Source: Quercus robur (Eukaryota; Streptophyta; Magnoliopsida; Fagales; Fagaceae). From it: DNA of 64,000 nt. Numbering within the stretch: position 1 is the stretch's first letter; every line of letters begins with the position of its first letter. Position numbers and translations under genes: made by a program. Positions 36,060-48,269 of the stretch are shown here, one piece after another. The notes under the pieces are model-generated. The model searched no databases. It was not told the origin of the DNA and worked only from the letters and a program-made list of their open reading frames with translations. The DNA is taken from contig NC_065536.1 in NCBI RefSeq assembly GCF_932294415.1, positions 13,044,974 to 13,108,973 of the forward strand, given 5' to 3'.

Positions 36060-36765
36060 ACATTAATGAATTATTTTGAAAGCACTCAATGCTGAACAAA
36101 CATACCAATCATCAGATCTGGGTCTTTAATGTTGAAATATGCACTGCATACAAAAATGTTTTCTCTGTTAGTAACCTCTTTGCCATCTATAACAAATCAT
36201 TTCAAATAGTTTGGCACATATTTATTTCTATATGACTGATATTTTATATATAAGCAACAAAATAAAGCAAATAATTGTCTAAAGATACTAGAATGGATAA
36301 ATGGAAATTAACCTAGGTATAAGAATCCTAGACATAATCTCAGAGGTTACTATTTCTCCCAATCTCAAGACAACCCATTATGAACCTTTGTATCATTACA
36401 TTGCTTCCTCAAATGTTTGTACCTATGCTGAGCATCTTTGTGAAGGTGAGACCAAATTTCCCATTGAAAAGTCTGACCATTTCAATCCAAGCCTTGACCA
36501 TGAATCCATTGCTAACTTTATTCCCATTAAGCATTTGGTATTGTAACAATCCAAAGAGGTAATGATCCATTTTTTTATGTCAGATTTATTCTTGGACATT
36601 CACCATCAGCAGAGGAATGGCCTTATTTTATGCACCAACAGGAATGATAAAATTTATTTATGGGGGGATAACAATTCATTTAACAAATCATTTGAGAATG
36701 CACTTGCTGGGACAGGGCTATTCAATGTGACACCTAATTGGTAAAACAATTTTTAATCACTGACT
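36060..36765 (-). pseudogene. Myb/SANT gene fragment (B3, A3 and 5' edge of A2)
   Basis: This is the same composite as 32,640-33,165 but it keeps the module 3 B exon (36,080-36,235). A further short B4-like stretch lies at about 35,860-35,945. Many frameshifts are present. The internal module 3 to module 2 junction matches the one in the first unit, so the deletion came before the tandem duplication. Confidence 0.75.
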
Positions 36766-38854
36766 AACTAAAATGAAAAAAAAAAACATGTGAACAAAGC
36801 AGTAGCTAATGAAAGGAAAACTATTGGAGGAAATCTTCTATCTTTTTAAAAAATTCGATTTTACAACTATTTGATATGATTCTTAGAAAGGAACAAAATA
36901 TAATTATCAAATGAACCAATCAAAAAAAATGGAAATTGAACTTCAGTTTATCTTACATATTTGCCACATGGATCAGCACACTGAAGAGATAAGGAAAACA
37001 GGCAAACTCTAAAGTACTCTAAAAAGAGCAATCCAGCATCCTTTTGTCAAATATAATTTCTGCCAATTACAATGTCCACATTTATTCAATCACCACATTC
37101 CAAACTGCCTAAAACATAGTTTCTAGCAGCAACCACAAACTTATTTTGGCATGAGAAGAGAACCTACCTTATAGCCTTGAAGACCACCCAGTACTCTCCC
37201 ACCAAAACGAAGTCACTTGAACCCATTTTCATTTTTAATATGGGAGCCTCAAAGCAAAGAAGCAGACAACTAAGATAGCTTAGCTCAATTGTACGTCCCC
37301 ACAAGATGATGATAGGTCCATAGAGAAGTGTGAATAACCTGTAATGCTGAAAATGAAAGTTGGGGATCTGTTCAAAAGAACTGAGAATTTCACAATGCAG
37401 AGTGGAGACATAAGCTGAAGTCCATCTTGCCCTGTAATGATATCTGTCAAAAACAAAGAAATTTGACGAGTGTCACACCAATACACAAAAATAAAAACAA
37501 AACAGAGAATCTACAATGCAATCCAAAACAATGTTCATGTATCACAAGTTCCACGTTGCCATTCTTCTCTATAGACCCATATTACTAGCTACTATTGTGT
37601 TCTTATTCCAAAAACAATTTTAAAAAAAAAATAAAGAGAAAAGCTAATTTTTGAAATAATTTTCTTTCCTAAACTTTCCAAAAGCTTCTTCTCATTCTTT
37701 TTTTTTTTTTTTTTAATTTTTTAATATAGAGAAAAAATATTAATAATTACAAATAGTAGTACATTGGTGGCATTTAAGCTTTGTATGTTGGATGGAATCT
37801 CCTCCAACCACATTTAATCCCCACCAAATTTAAAGCAAATGACAGAGATTTCTAATCCATACTAATATATTCCAAAAAACCAAAAGGTTTACACCATTTT
37901 ATGATACTATACTGTTTCTTACTTATCACCTAATTTTGTAGATCCATTACTCCTAGGTTGGAGCATTGCACGAATTTTATTAATTAATTATATGATTTAC
38001 TTTACCTCATCATTTTCTTAGGTTCCCAATGTTACTTAAATTTTGTTTGTATGAATCTAAGACATCCAGATTATCGAAAAATAAAATAAAAAAAAGGTGC
38101 AAGACTTGTGCAGAGTGCACATCAGAAATCTAAGTCATATGCTTATAATATTTTTCAACCAGCTGTTAAAACCTATAAGGGTATGTATGTAAATGAGTTT
38201 ATGTGCTGTAGTAAATTTTAGAATCCCTAATACAGTTCTTGTTTCATTAACTCCAAACACAAATACACAATTCCCTCTTCCCTCATTAACTTTGAAAAAA
38301 TGGCTTATGTGTCAATAACTGCTTTACTGCTAATTGTATCCTTCCTAAGATTTTAAGCAACTCCCAGTTAAATGCTTACTTCTGCCAAATCTAGCAGGCC
38401 TCAGTTGGCAAGTGACACTCTGCCCCATCAAATCTCGTAAGAAAATATGCTTAACTAATTAAACCAATATTTCTAATTCAGTACAAGTAATCTCTTGAGT
38501 ATGATCAAGCAATGTTGATCTTCATCAATATAAATTTTTTTTTTTTTTTGGCTTTACTTGTCCATTGATCTTCATCAATGCAGAACTTTGTACTTTTTCT
38601 AAAAGAATTTTGAAAACTTCTTTTCCATTAAAAGGAATGCAACTCAACAACAGATCATATTACTAATTCCATTAAAAATAATACCTGGGCATATTTCTTC
38701 GCATTGGACTCGGTTTCTTTGACGGTGGATATAGATTGAAAATGGAGTCATTTTTTATAAAGGGATTGGCTATTGAAGAAGAACCCAAATCAAACCCATT
38801 ACCATAAGTCAAGCCCATTTGCTATATCCACTGGACGCCTTGAATCAGATGTCT
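36766..38854. other. Intergenic part of tandem unit 2
   Basis: Non-coding AT-rich sequence homologous to 33,166-35,540. Nothing else is recognised before the 3' end of the TNL pseudogene at 38,855. Confidence 0.6.
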
Positions 38855-39737
38855 TCAGGGACTAGAGGAGCTTGAAGTGTCTCCTGCGTCTGAGTCTGTC
38901 TGTGAACCATTTGGAGATAGTAAAGGTGCGAGCAGCTCTGTGTCGTCAGCAACATTTTGAGAATTGTGTTGGATGATAACGGAATTCTGAGGAGGACATA
39001 CGCATTCCACATGTACTCCCATCCTTGCAATCACAGGAGCACATTTTCCGTTTTCACTTACCCAGTGATCGATTTTACATGAAATCTCAACATGATTCCG
39101 ATCACCTTGCATCAAGTCTCCGAATCTCCTCTGTAATCGGCCGTGAGGTTCTCCGCGAAACCACAGATGATCACACTTCAATCCATAAAAATGCCGCGTA
39201 ACCATGAGACGTCGCTTACGACTATCGGTAGAAATGTGGATATGAAAAAGACAATTGATACTATCATCACGAATAGAACCGTGTTTATCATTATTAGCGT
39301 AACTATCCTTCAACGGAATTAGATGAAGAGCAACACAAACAGCAATTGATGGAAACTCAGGACCAACCCAGAATGATATGGAACTTTCAATGCTTTGATG
39401 ATTGATCCAATTCGGAATCTTCTTTCCTGGTACTGTAATATCATATATCTCTTCATAATCAAACAGATACATATCTAGAGTGGGAAAGAACTCATTATGA
39501 ATTGCGATGAACTTGGAGAGGGAGACCCGGGAAGAGCAATCAATCTGATTCGATAATTTGCGATATGAATGCGAATCCATTAATACTTTGTGTTTCACAC
39601 CTGAACATTTCATATTTGGTGAAAGCCCTAAAATTCTTCCAAACTGCATGAAATTAGGAATTTTAAGAAATTGAAGTTTAGCAAATCTAGTAAATGTATT
39701 TGCAAAGGTAACCAAAATTGTTTCTATTATTACTTTA

Positions 39738-39768
<31 letters not shown>

Positions 39769-42700
39769 CCTGAAGGATTAATTTTCTTAATGATTCTGAA
39801 TTCAACGATATGCAGTTTGTTGCATCTACAAGTCTTATACTTTCTGGAAGCTTTGGAATTTTCTTAAGGAACTTGGAATCTCAAATTACAAGCCAATTTA
39901 ATCTATTGAATCTGATAATGCTTTCTCTGAGGTTCAAATCTTTACTCCCTGATAATAGATATTTCTCTGAGTGGGTGAAGCAAGAAGTCAACTTTTTTAG
40001 AAAATTCAACTTTGGAAAACAATATTTATAAAAGCCACCGTAAGAATTGCACGTTGCTGCTTGTCTACCAATCCCCACGTCCTTTAGAAATTTGACATTA
40101 CCAAAAAGCAAGAGTTCGCGAATTTGCTGCAATTTTTAAATGCAACTAGGAAGTTGACACGAATAGAAACTGGAACCTATTTCTAATCGCTCAAGCCCAG
40201 TGAGATTCTCAATTGACGGAGGAAGCTCTCTAATAGCAGTGTGTCCTAGACTTAAAAACTTTAAATTTTCCATTTCTTGGGGAATATCGGGTAACCTTTT
40301 AATCCTTTTGCAATTAAAAAGATATAAATATTTAAGAGATTTCATCACAATACAACTTGGGAGAATTTGAAGTTCATCACAACTAAAGAGGTCCCAGCTT
40401 TCAAGCTTATCAAGACATCCAATAGAGTCATGAATCTTGACTAATTTTCTACAATTTCGGAGATCCAATTTCTTTACATTTGGGGTGGCACTCAATAAAT
40501 CGGGTAATTCCCTAATGTATTGATTGGAATTGAAATTCATATATGTCAAGTTTTTGCATTGTATCCTCTGTAGAAAAAAGAAAATCAAAATTTTTAACCC
40601 CAACAAACGTTATTAAAATATAGTTTAATAAAGTAATAATAATTATAAATAAATAAAAATGATTATACCTTGAAAAGCTTGTCCAATGTAACTCGACTTT
40701 CTGGCATGTTCAATGCAATGAGATTTTGAGGATCAAAATTAGGTGGTAAGGAAGATAAAGGAAATCCGGACCAATCAAGAACCCTTAATTCGTTAGGAAG
40801 ATATTTGAGACCTCTACAAATATCTACATTACTAACTATGAGGAACTTGAGATTTTTCATCTTTTCAAGACATTTAGGTTCTAATTTCATCTTTGATGAT
40901 TCAGGTGAGCATATCCTTATGCCTCGAATTTTTTCTGATCCCTAATTAGACAAAGCATCAAGTCAATCACGCTATACAATAAAATTCACTAAAGCGTAAT
41001 GACGGTTAATTTAAATAAGAACTAAACTAATAAAGTTAAATTTTCTTCAACATTTAAATGAAAAATAATCACTACATTTGCCATTAGAAAAAAGGTAGAA
41101 AATGAACCAAGATAATGCATACCATATTTTGTGTTAGTACTTTATGAACATCCTCATAACACCATAGCCTACTGCACTCTCCAGGCAAGTTTGGTGATTC
41201 CCGTTGAACAATGTCCCTACCCATTTGTTGTAGCAAGTCATGCATCAACAATTTATCTTATTGACCAACGGTTATTAGGCACTTATCGATAAGTCTTTGA
41301 ATTCCATGAATTGGATATAAATTGCAAGCATCCAGTATATCAATGACATACTCCTTAGGAAATCCCTCAAAGAAGCATGCAATATCAAGGAAAATATCTT
41401 TTTCAGTTTTATCCAATCCTACATAACTTATTTCAAGTATTTTTTTTATTTCTTCATTAGGAATTCTTTCATACTTTTCTACTGCACTTCTCCATTCAGG
41501 TTTAGTTCTTCCATACAAATCAGCACCAATTATTACTAGAGCCAACGGCAATCCCTTGGCATATTGTATAACTCTGTCTGCAAGTTCCAAATAATCATCT
41601 TTGGGTTTGTTGCTTTGGAAGGCGTGCATACTAAAAAGTTCAAGAGCTTCATCTTGATCTAATTCCTTAACCGAGTAGGTTGAACAACAATTTCCAAGAG
41701 TAGCTGCCAAGTGTTTGTCTCTTGTTGTTATAATGATTTTGCTTCCAGAAGCAAACCAATCACATCTTCCAAGCAAATTTTCTATTTGGATCCGTTTATC
41801 CACATCATCAAGAACTAAAAGGATCCTCATAAATGAAAGTCTTTCCTTTATCATATTGATTCCTCTCGATTTGTTACCCACCTTTAAATTTGTATTCCTT
41901 AAGATCTCAAAAAGAAGTGTCTCTTGTAGTTCGATTACACCAGCATTTGTCCCCGATCTTTCTCTTAAATTTTCTAGATAACAAAATCCATCAAATTCAT
42001 CACAAATTCTATAAAATAGCTTTTGCGATTGTTGTCTTACCAATTCCACTAGGGCCATAGATACCTATTATATGACCATCATTTGACTTAATATCTGAAA
42101 GTATGGTCATTACATGATAATTTATTCCAACTGGGTATCGTGCGACAAATAATGGTGAGCAGTTTAATTTAAAATTTGAGATCCTTTCAACAATTCCTTG
42201 GATAAATTCAAACTCGCTACAACTGTCATTCATAGAATATGAAAACAATATATGATTTAGATTTTTATAATATATACACACACACAAAATTTAGAAAACA
42301 AAATTGAAAATGAACTAAATTTAAGATGTTCAACTTGTGAATTAAATTTGAATAATTATCAAATAAAGTAAGTGGCATGTACAAATTCATAAATCTATAA
42401 CTATCATTATGTTAGCATATATATATATATATATATATTAGTTTTAGGGATCTAGACATAGTTGTCATGACGTATTGAGCATTCAATCATCAAGGTGGTG
42501 TGGTAGTTCATTGGTTCAACCATTAGATGATTGACTCAACCGTTGTACTAATGATAAATTTATTTTAAATATGAACAAATTAAAATAAATTAAAAAATAC
42601 AAAAAGAATATAAATTATAAAAAGATGAACTTACATTCACTTTAAACATAAATATATAGGCATTACATAGATTGAAATTAATAGGATATTATTGTTCATA

Positions 42701-42904
42701 TATTGAATTTATATATGTTTATATAAATAATTACTAAATAATAAGATACTTGAATTGATCATTTGACTACTCATTTCAAAGTTTAAAAGCTAAAGACTTA
42801 AAAGACCATAAATAAAAGTGCATAATTGAAGGAAAGTATAGTAACTAATTTGATAAAAAAAATTAACATTAAAGACCAAACGATTTGAAAAAAACCATGT
42901 GATT

Positions 42905-42927
42905 TAGTATTTTTCTCTTTCTTTCTT

Positions 42928-42968
<41 letters not shown>
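42905..42968. repeat. Long poly(T) in TNL intron 1
   Basis: A (TTTC)n start grades into about 40 T residues. It could be an old retroposon tail; I could not find flanking duplicates. Confidence 0.6.
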
Positions 42969-42973
<5 letters not shown>

Positions 42974-43080
42974 CATCAATTTTCATGATTTAATCAACTT
43001 TTTGGTTGTGAAACTAACGTTTCTGTCATAACGTCCAGATTTTCATATTGTTTACCAACTTGAGGGTTCAACCATTGTTT

Positions 43081-43112
43081 GACTCAACAACAACCAAAAA
43101 AAAAAAAAAAAA
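43081..43112 (+). mobile_element. Tail-only retroinsertion with 11-bp TSD
   Basis: aaccattgttt at 43,070-43,080 repeats at 43,113-43,123 around gactcaacaacaacc plus an A run. The TSD is short, so chance is possible. Confidence 0.5.
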
Positions 43113-43174
43113 AACCATTGTTTTGGTACGATTATGATAACTATACATTTAGCATAAAGTTGCAATGAAAATCT

Positions 43175-43195
43175 TTTTCTTTTTTTTGAGTGTGA
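43175..43195 (-). mobile_element. Tail-only retroinsertion with 16-bp TSD
   Basis: gttgcaatgaaaatct at 43,159-43,174 repeats exactly at 43,196-43,211 around a T-rich run plus gagtgtga. It lies in TNL intron 1. Confidence 0.75.
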
Positions 43196-43595
43196 GTTGC
43201 AATGAAAATCTAGTTACTGATAATTGAAACTTGTTACAACTTACAACTCATTTTTAATAATAGAACTAAATTATTAAGGAGGAAACATTTTTTAAATAAA
43301 TAATATGTGGGAGAAACACCTATTTAATTGGTAAGGTAATTTTTTATTTTATTTTTAAAATCTTTCTATTTCTACATTGCCTACTAACTTCTATACTAGT
43401 GTTTTCTCAAAAAGGAAAAAGAAAAAGAAAATCCTTCTATCGGTGTAGATATGAAGAAAAAAAAATTCATTCATAATTTGGCCAAAAAACTAACACTGAT
43501 AAATTAGTGGTAATTGTTGTTTAACAATAAAATCAGTTATCATAACAAACCAGTGAAACTCATAAAAAGTACAATAGTTGTCATTAAATTCATAC

Positions 43596-44089
43596 CTATG
43601 TTGGTAATGCCAACCAGATATATTTGCAACTTCAAATAAAGCTTCCCTGCAGCTCTGCACCTTGTAATCCTTTAATTTTTCTTCATGTTTAGATAGTGCT
43701 TCTCCAAACTTTCCTTTTTGGTTACGAACCTCTGATGGATCTATGTTGTAAAAAATCGGTAGCACTAACTGGTCTTTTTTCTTACACTCAACAATCTTGG
43801 TAAGTTCATCCAAGCACCATTTGGAGGATGCATAGTTTTCAGAGAATACAATTATTGAAATCCTTGAACTTCCAATGACTTTGAAAAGTCCTACAGAAAT
43901 TTCTTCCCCCCTTTGAAGGTTATTATCAATAAAAGTGTTAATACCCCGTTGACACAAGGCATTATACAAATGACCGACAAAACCAAGACGGGTATCTTCA
44001 CCTCTAAAACTCAAGAAGACATCAAATTTCTTGGGTTGGTGGGTGAAAGAAGAAGATGAGGCTTCTTTGCAGGTCACAAGAGCCATCAA
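43596..44089 (-). CDS. Intact TIR exon of the TNL homologue
   Basis: About 165 codons from M-M-A-L-V to a donor at 43,596 (ag before gtatga), with no lesion. If the first intron is retained, the frame continues to 43,490 (199 codons), giving a TIR-only protein. TIR domains of this type are NAD-cleaving signalling enzymes, and the expected glutamate lies in the S-S-K-W-C-L-D-E-L motif. Whether it is expressed is unknown. Confidence 0.7.
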
Positions 44090-45196
44090 GATTTATGAGC
44101 AAACAGCTGTAAAGATCTGAAAGGAGGAGAAAGAAAACTGTGAAGGGATTGCAATATAACCCCGGAAAGTGAGACAAATTAGGAAGAAGGTGAATGCAAG
44201 CAAGAGAAGCCTTTAAAGGTGGATTGCTTTCGGTGTGTCCAGCAACTCTTTGAACTTTAAAGTCCCATATTGATGCTTTTTACATTGCTCTTGGTGTGAC
44301 TCTGAACTTTCCAAGAACCACAGATGCCTTTTTTATTGCAATATCATGCAAGTTTCCGTGTGAAACCTAAAATAAATCTTGGAACTTTCTAAGCAACATA
44401 CTGGTCATTGTGGTCAAACAAAATGGTAATTTCCTATCTTATTAGTCATTCGAAAGTGAGATGTAACAAACAAATGGTAATAAAAGTAGGTAGCCACCTT
44501 CCATTCAATTTAACAAGTTCAAAGAGAGGTTCACAGGTTTCTCATTTTCCTACAAATTGACCCTTTTTCCATGACACTGATTGCGTAAAGAAGAGAGAAG
44601 GGAAGGGAAATATTAAACTTTCCTTTGTTTGGTTATTCGGAGAGGAGAAAAATGAAAAAGTGAAGAAAGTATAATCCACTCAGCACAATAATTTTTTATC
44701 AAAAATCTCACTCAAAAAGGGAAAGGGGATGTTTGAAAAGTCCAATTAAAAGATTTAGTGCATATAGATTTATTGCATATCAATATGCTAAATGGCAAAA
44801 AGTCCTTTTCACTTGTAGATAAAATTTTATGCCCTAACATGAACAGAAATAAGTCCATTTACCGTCATATATGCATTAAAAGATATAAACGTGCAACAAA
44901 TGTTGAAGCTTCAATCTATTTTTGTTTTTGGGAAAAATATCAATTGAGAATGTATTTTTCATCAACATTCCAGGCAATCAACCATAAATCCAGCTACAAT
45001 CAACCATCACCATGCGCAGGACCTCCCAGCAAAAGCAAATTCAATTCCCTTTTTTTTCCAATTTCAATAAGGAAATCATACAGGAAATTGCATTGAAAAA
45101 TGCCTTTACATTAATATAGGATCTGATTTACATTGGAAAAACTCCCCAATAAAAAAGTACCAAAATTATATCTGACATTAACAAGAAAAATAGATG

Positions 45197-46337
45197 CTAC
45201 CGTCGAATCTTTTTCAATAACCACTTCCTCCGTGCTGTAACATCCATGGCCACGAACATCTTGGCCTTTCTCTCATCTTCTAAAAGTTCACAATCCTCCA
45301 AGAAGATCTCATCATCCATGTCAGGAACGGTTTGAAGTGCTGCAACTATACATTCTATTAAGCTGTAGTCTTTGTCTTCCTCAGTACCCAAATATGTTTT
45401 TACTACACATGGCTTCCCCTCAACTGCCTCTTGGGTCTCTTTCTTGATGGTTCTCCTAACCTTTTGGATACATGCTGAGGTTGACAAAGGAGCAGATTTT
45501 CGCTTTCTTTTCTGATGAAATATTTCAAACTCAGTAGCGGGAGATAGCGCCTCTCCAATTATATCGTCAATCCCCATCCCCAAGGTGTTGGTGTTGATCT
45601 CCATTTTTACGTCGAAATAACTTGATCTACTATGCTGACTTTCATTACCATGAATCAAGCACAAATCACAATAATCACCCAATATCTCATCTCTGTATGT
45701 AACTGCATCTGGATGATCCTGCAAAATGCCATTTTTAAACAAAAGCTGATCAAAACTATACAGTTCAATGTTCAACTATCGATAAGATTATGTTCTGCAC
45801 CCTACGTTATGCACCAACATATAGTTTACTTCATGAAGACTGTTTATCATTTCATCAAGCGGGAGAGAAAGAAAGAATGTGCGTGCACGCACACATGTTT
45901 ACCATACTGTGGCATGCTCAGTGCTCTTTAGTCATAACCAAGGGAAACAAAAAGAGATAACCCTTTATCCTAACAACATTACAAATAAGAAAAAATAGCA
46001 CCTTGATATAAGCTTCCCAAACATCATCATCAGCTGTCATTGTTTAGCGAATTCCATCCCAAGCAAAGCCATTATGATTGAGGATATCTGTGATGTCCGT
46101 ATACTCTTTCCTCAAGCTCCAATAACGATTTTCTAGTAAATCTGTCACAAAGGAATCCAAATTTTTTACTAAATGATGCATTCATCCAGGTCCAAGCTTG
46201 AGCATTGTATGTACGACCAATCTTATTCCCTCTGTGCAACTGTTCTAACATAAGGACAATAAAATAACGGTCCATTTCCCTTGTCCAATTTATCCTCAGA
46301 GGATCATTATTACCAGGGGACTGGTAATCCTCTTCAC
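45197..46337 (-). pseudogene. Myb/SANT gene remnant: module 6 and last exon
   Basis: The last exon (45,718-45,197, 522 nt) is intact and nearly identical to 1,468-947. The module 6 A exon (46,337-46,002) is 2 nt shorter than its counterpart, a frameshift near 46,140. It also has an in-frame TAA near 46,045, where the parent has a sense codon. No upstream modules remain. Confidence 0.85.
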
Positions 46338-46779
46338 CTACAACTTTAAAAATAACTGTCATTACATGAGAGGATTTATTCTGGAGGCATACAGTACCAA
46401 AAAAAAAGTAATAATAATGTTGTTTCATACTGTTTGATAAAATTAATAGCTTCAAACATTACTTGAAATGGGCAAATTTCAGTTCTTTTGTATTAAACTT
46501 TCAGGAAAACTGAGTCAAGTAGTTGTATTAGCATCAAATTAAAACTTCCTTTTTGCATGGATAGTGACAAATTAATACTTATTACAACAACAAAGTTGAC
46601 AAATTATTTTTAGTAATTATACTAGCAAATGGACAACTATTGCACCTGTAAATTAAACATGCTAGTGCATTTTTCAGATGGTCCTCCTCTAATATCACAC
46701 GTGTAGTTCAAACATTTTCTGAGAAGTCCTTAACTGATTGTACGAATCTTGTCTACCTAAAGGTAATATTGCAATACAA

Positions 46780-46801
46780 GAGAGAGAGAGAGAGAGAGAG
46801 A
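46780..46801. repeat. (GA)n microsatellite at duplication breakpoint
   Basis: It is homologous to the GA tract at 2,532-2,561. Sequence right of it is unrelated to the Myb/SANT gene. Confidence 0.85.
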
Positions 46802-47156
46802 CCAAAGAATTGGCAATCCAAGTGTCAGTGATCCAAGAATCCAAGATACAAACTCCAAGAATTCTAATGGTTCTAGAATCAAATGAGGTCTTGAGGATAC
46901 TAGAACATTTCAAGGTTCAAAGAACCAATGAGACCTTGAAGATTGAAGAACCATTGAAGGCTCAAGAATTTGAGCAAAGTTTGAAGATCTACGAAGAAGA
47001 AACCTTCATGTGCACCGGACCGCTTGTCAAAGAGAAATGCATGAATATGGTGATCAAAATGTCACTACGGTATTGGTCCATTGGAAGATCTCCTTTGATG
47101 AAGATGCTATTTCACAACAACACCTTGTGGGCAAGGTATTTTCAAGGGGAGGGAAA
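46802..47156 (+). mobile_element. 3' internal fragment of an LTR retrotransposon with polypurine tract
   Basis: About 350 bp of plus-strand open frame rich in E/K has no recognised domain. It ends in a polypurine tract (aaggggagggaaa, 47,144-47,156) immediately before the LTR. Everything upstream of 46,802 is missing, so the 5' LTR, gag and pol are absent. Confidence 0.65.
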
Positions 47157-47628
47157 TGTTAGGAATGCTATAAGCATATGGATAATAATTGTTGTATTGA
47201 GATTTAGTTAGTTAGTTAGTTACAATTCCAAGCATGTTAATCACATTTAGCACATGTTGGAATTATTAATGCACATGGGGAATGATAGAACATAGTTAGT
47301 TAGTTAGTTATAATTCCAAGCATGTTAATCACATTTAGCACATGTTGGAATTATTAATGCACATGGGGAATAATAGAACCAATAGGATGAGGCCATGTGG
47401 ACCAATGAGATTAGAGCTAGTCTCCTATAAATACATGATTGTAATCCATTATGAGGAATCAATGAAGAATAAACCAAATTGTTAGTGCATTAGTGCATCT
47501 TTCTCTCTTAATCTCTCTCTTTCTCTATGGAGGGTGACTACCTCGAATTAAGTCAATTTCCCTACAATCCCCATCCATTCCCTTATAATTCCCATCAATC
47601 TCCATTAGGAACCACCGGGTTCCTAACA
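47157..47628 (+). mobile_element. 3' LTR, 472 bp
   Basis: It begins TGTTAGGAA and ends TTCCTAACA, a perfect inverted terminal pair with TG...CA ends, directly after a polypurine tract. An 88-bp internal tandem duplication is visible (aattccaagcatgttaatc near 47,224 and 47,312). A TATAAATA box lies at 47,426-47,433. No pol is present, so Copia or Gypsy cannot be assigned. Confidence 0.85.
47426..47433 (+). promoter_or_regulatory. TATA box of the LTR promoter
   Basis: TATAAATA about 270 bp into the LTR, followed by a plausible R region. It is inferred from position and consensus only. Confidence 0.5.
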
Positions 47629-48260
47629 GCTTCCAGTACGTGACTAACAAATTTCGCAGATCCCAGTACGCAACTTCAATCACCAACTAAAGAAGTTTGT
47701 TGACTACAAAATTCTTCAGATCATCACACGATGAAGATTAAGAAGTTCCTTGATTACAAAATCCTATAGTACACAAACACAACAGCTTCTTCACAAGAAA
47801 TATGAACTAGAGCAAATTCTATCTCCGGTCACAATTTGCATGAACAAACTTTGCACTTGTGCAACTTGTGTCACCTTTGAAGGCCCTTAAAATAATCATT
47901 ATATATGTCTAGGGCTGTGAGAAAAGAAAACTCAAATATATATTTATGGATTGAATGAAAAATAGTCCTGAAAAACTGAACTTCATAAATCTCGACAAAT
48001 ACCCTATTTGTTGAGCTGCTATCGAGTCACAGGTTGGAACAGCTCTTCAAGGCTCAATAGATGCTAGCTGTCGAGCTTTAATGAACAGCACTTTTCACAT
48101 TTGAATCTTGAACAGACTTGTATGGCTTTAACACTTGAACTTGAAATCTTGTTTCTTGAAATATTAAACACATTGTAGATCTATCCAAATACAAGTAAAA
48201 TACGTTTTGTCAAAAAATTATCCAATTATATAAAATAGTGACATATGTTCCTAACATGTG
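47629..48260. other. Unassigned repeat-like sequence
   Basis: No gene. It contains recurring acttg/tcgag words (tgtcgagctttaat, gagtcacaggttgg) that look like decayed LTR sequence, but no ends can be defined. Confidence 0.35.
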
Positions 48261-48269
48261 TAACACATA

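Larger units (their letters stand above)
32640..38700. repeat. Tandem segmental duplication, two units of about 3.3-3.5 kb
   Basis: Unit 1 spans about 32,640-35,540 and unit 2 about 36,060-38,700, in the same orientation. Paired landmarks: gcacactgaagagataagg at about 33,475 and 36,977; agatagcttag at about 33,748 and 37,274; gcaagacttgtgcagagtgc at about 34,658 and 38,098; aatctcttgagtatg at about 35,205 and 38,490. Neither unit carries an intact gene. Confidence 0.8.
38855..44089 (-). pseudogene. TIR-NB-ARC-LRR (TNL) resistance-gene homologue with C-JID, disabled
   Basis: There are five exons: 44089-43596 (TIR), 42222-41123 (NB-ARC), 40941-40669, 40567-39770 (LRR) and 39643-38855 (C-JID tail). 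The TIR has F-L-S-F-R-G-E-D-T-R, the W-C-L-D-E-L glutamate motif and P-S-E-V-R. The NB-ARC has the P-loop G-P-S-G-I-G-K-T-T, kinase-2 L-V-L-D-D-V-D, S-K-I-I-I-T-T-R, G-L-P-L-A-L and M-H-D. The C-JID has I-P-N-W-I-N-H-Q-S and S-F-W-V-G. Such proteins are intracellular immune receptors. Lesions: a frameshift just after the P-loop helix (about 42,010; the exon sum leaves remainder 1), TAA at 41,258-41,260 just before M-H-D, TAA at 40,136-40,138 and TGA at 39,881-39,883 in the LRRs. All splice edges have GT/AG and matching phases. The TIR exon alone remains intact and could make a TIR-only protein. Confidence 0.9.
44330..46801. repeat. Segmental duplicate of 1-2,561
   Basis: It is colinear and nearly identical with the window start, from the first base to the (GA)n tract. 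Beyond the GA tract the sequence switches to an LTR-element fragment. Homology resumes at about 48,270 with 10,370, so 2.57-10.37 kb is missing here. Confidence 0.9.

Noticed and set aside
46738-47211. 157-codon frame as a host gene
   Set aside because: It starts in a duplication breakpoint microsatellite and runs into a polypurine tract and an LTR, so it is element debris.
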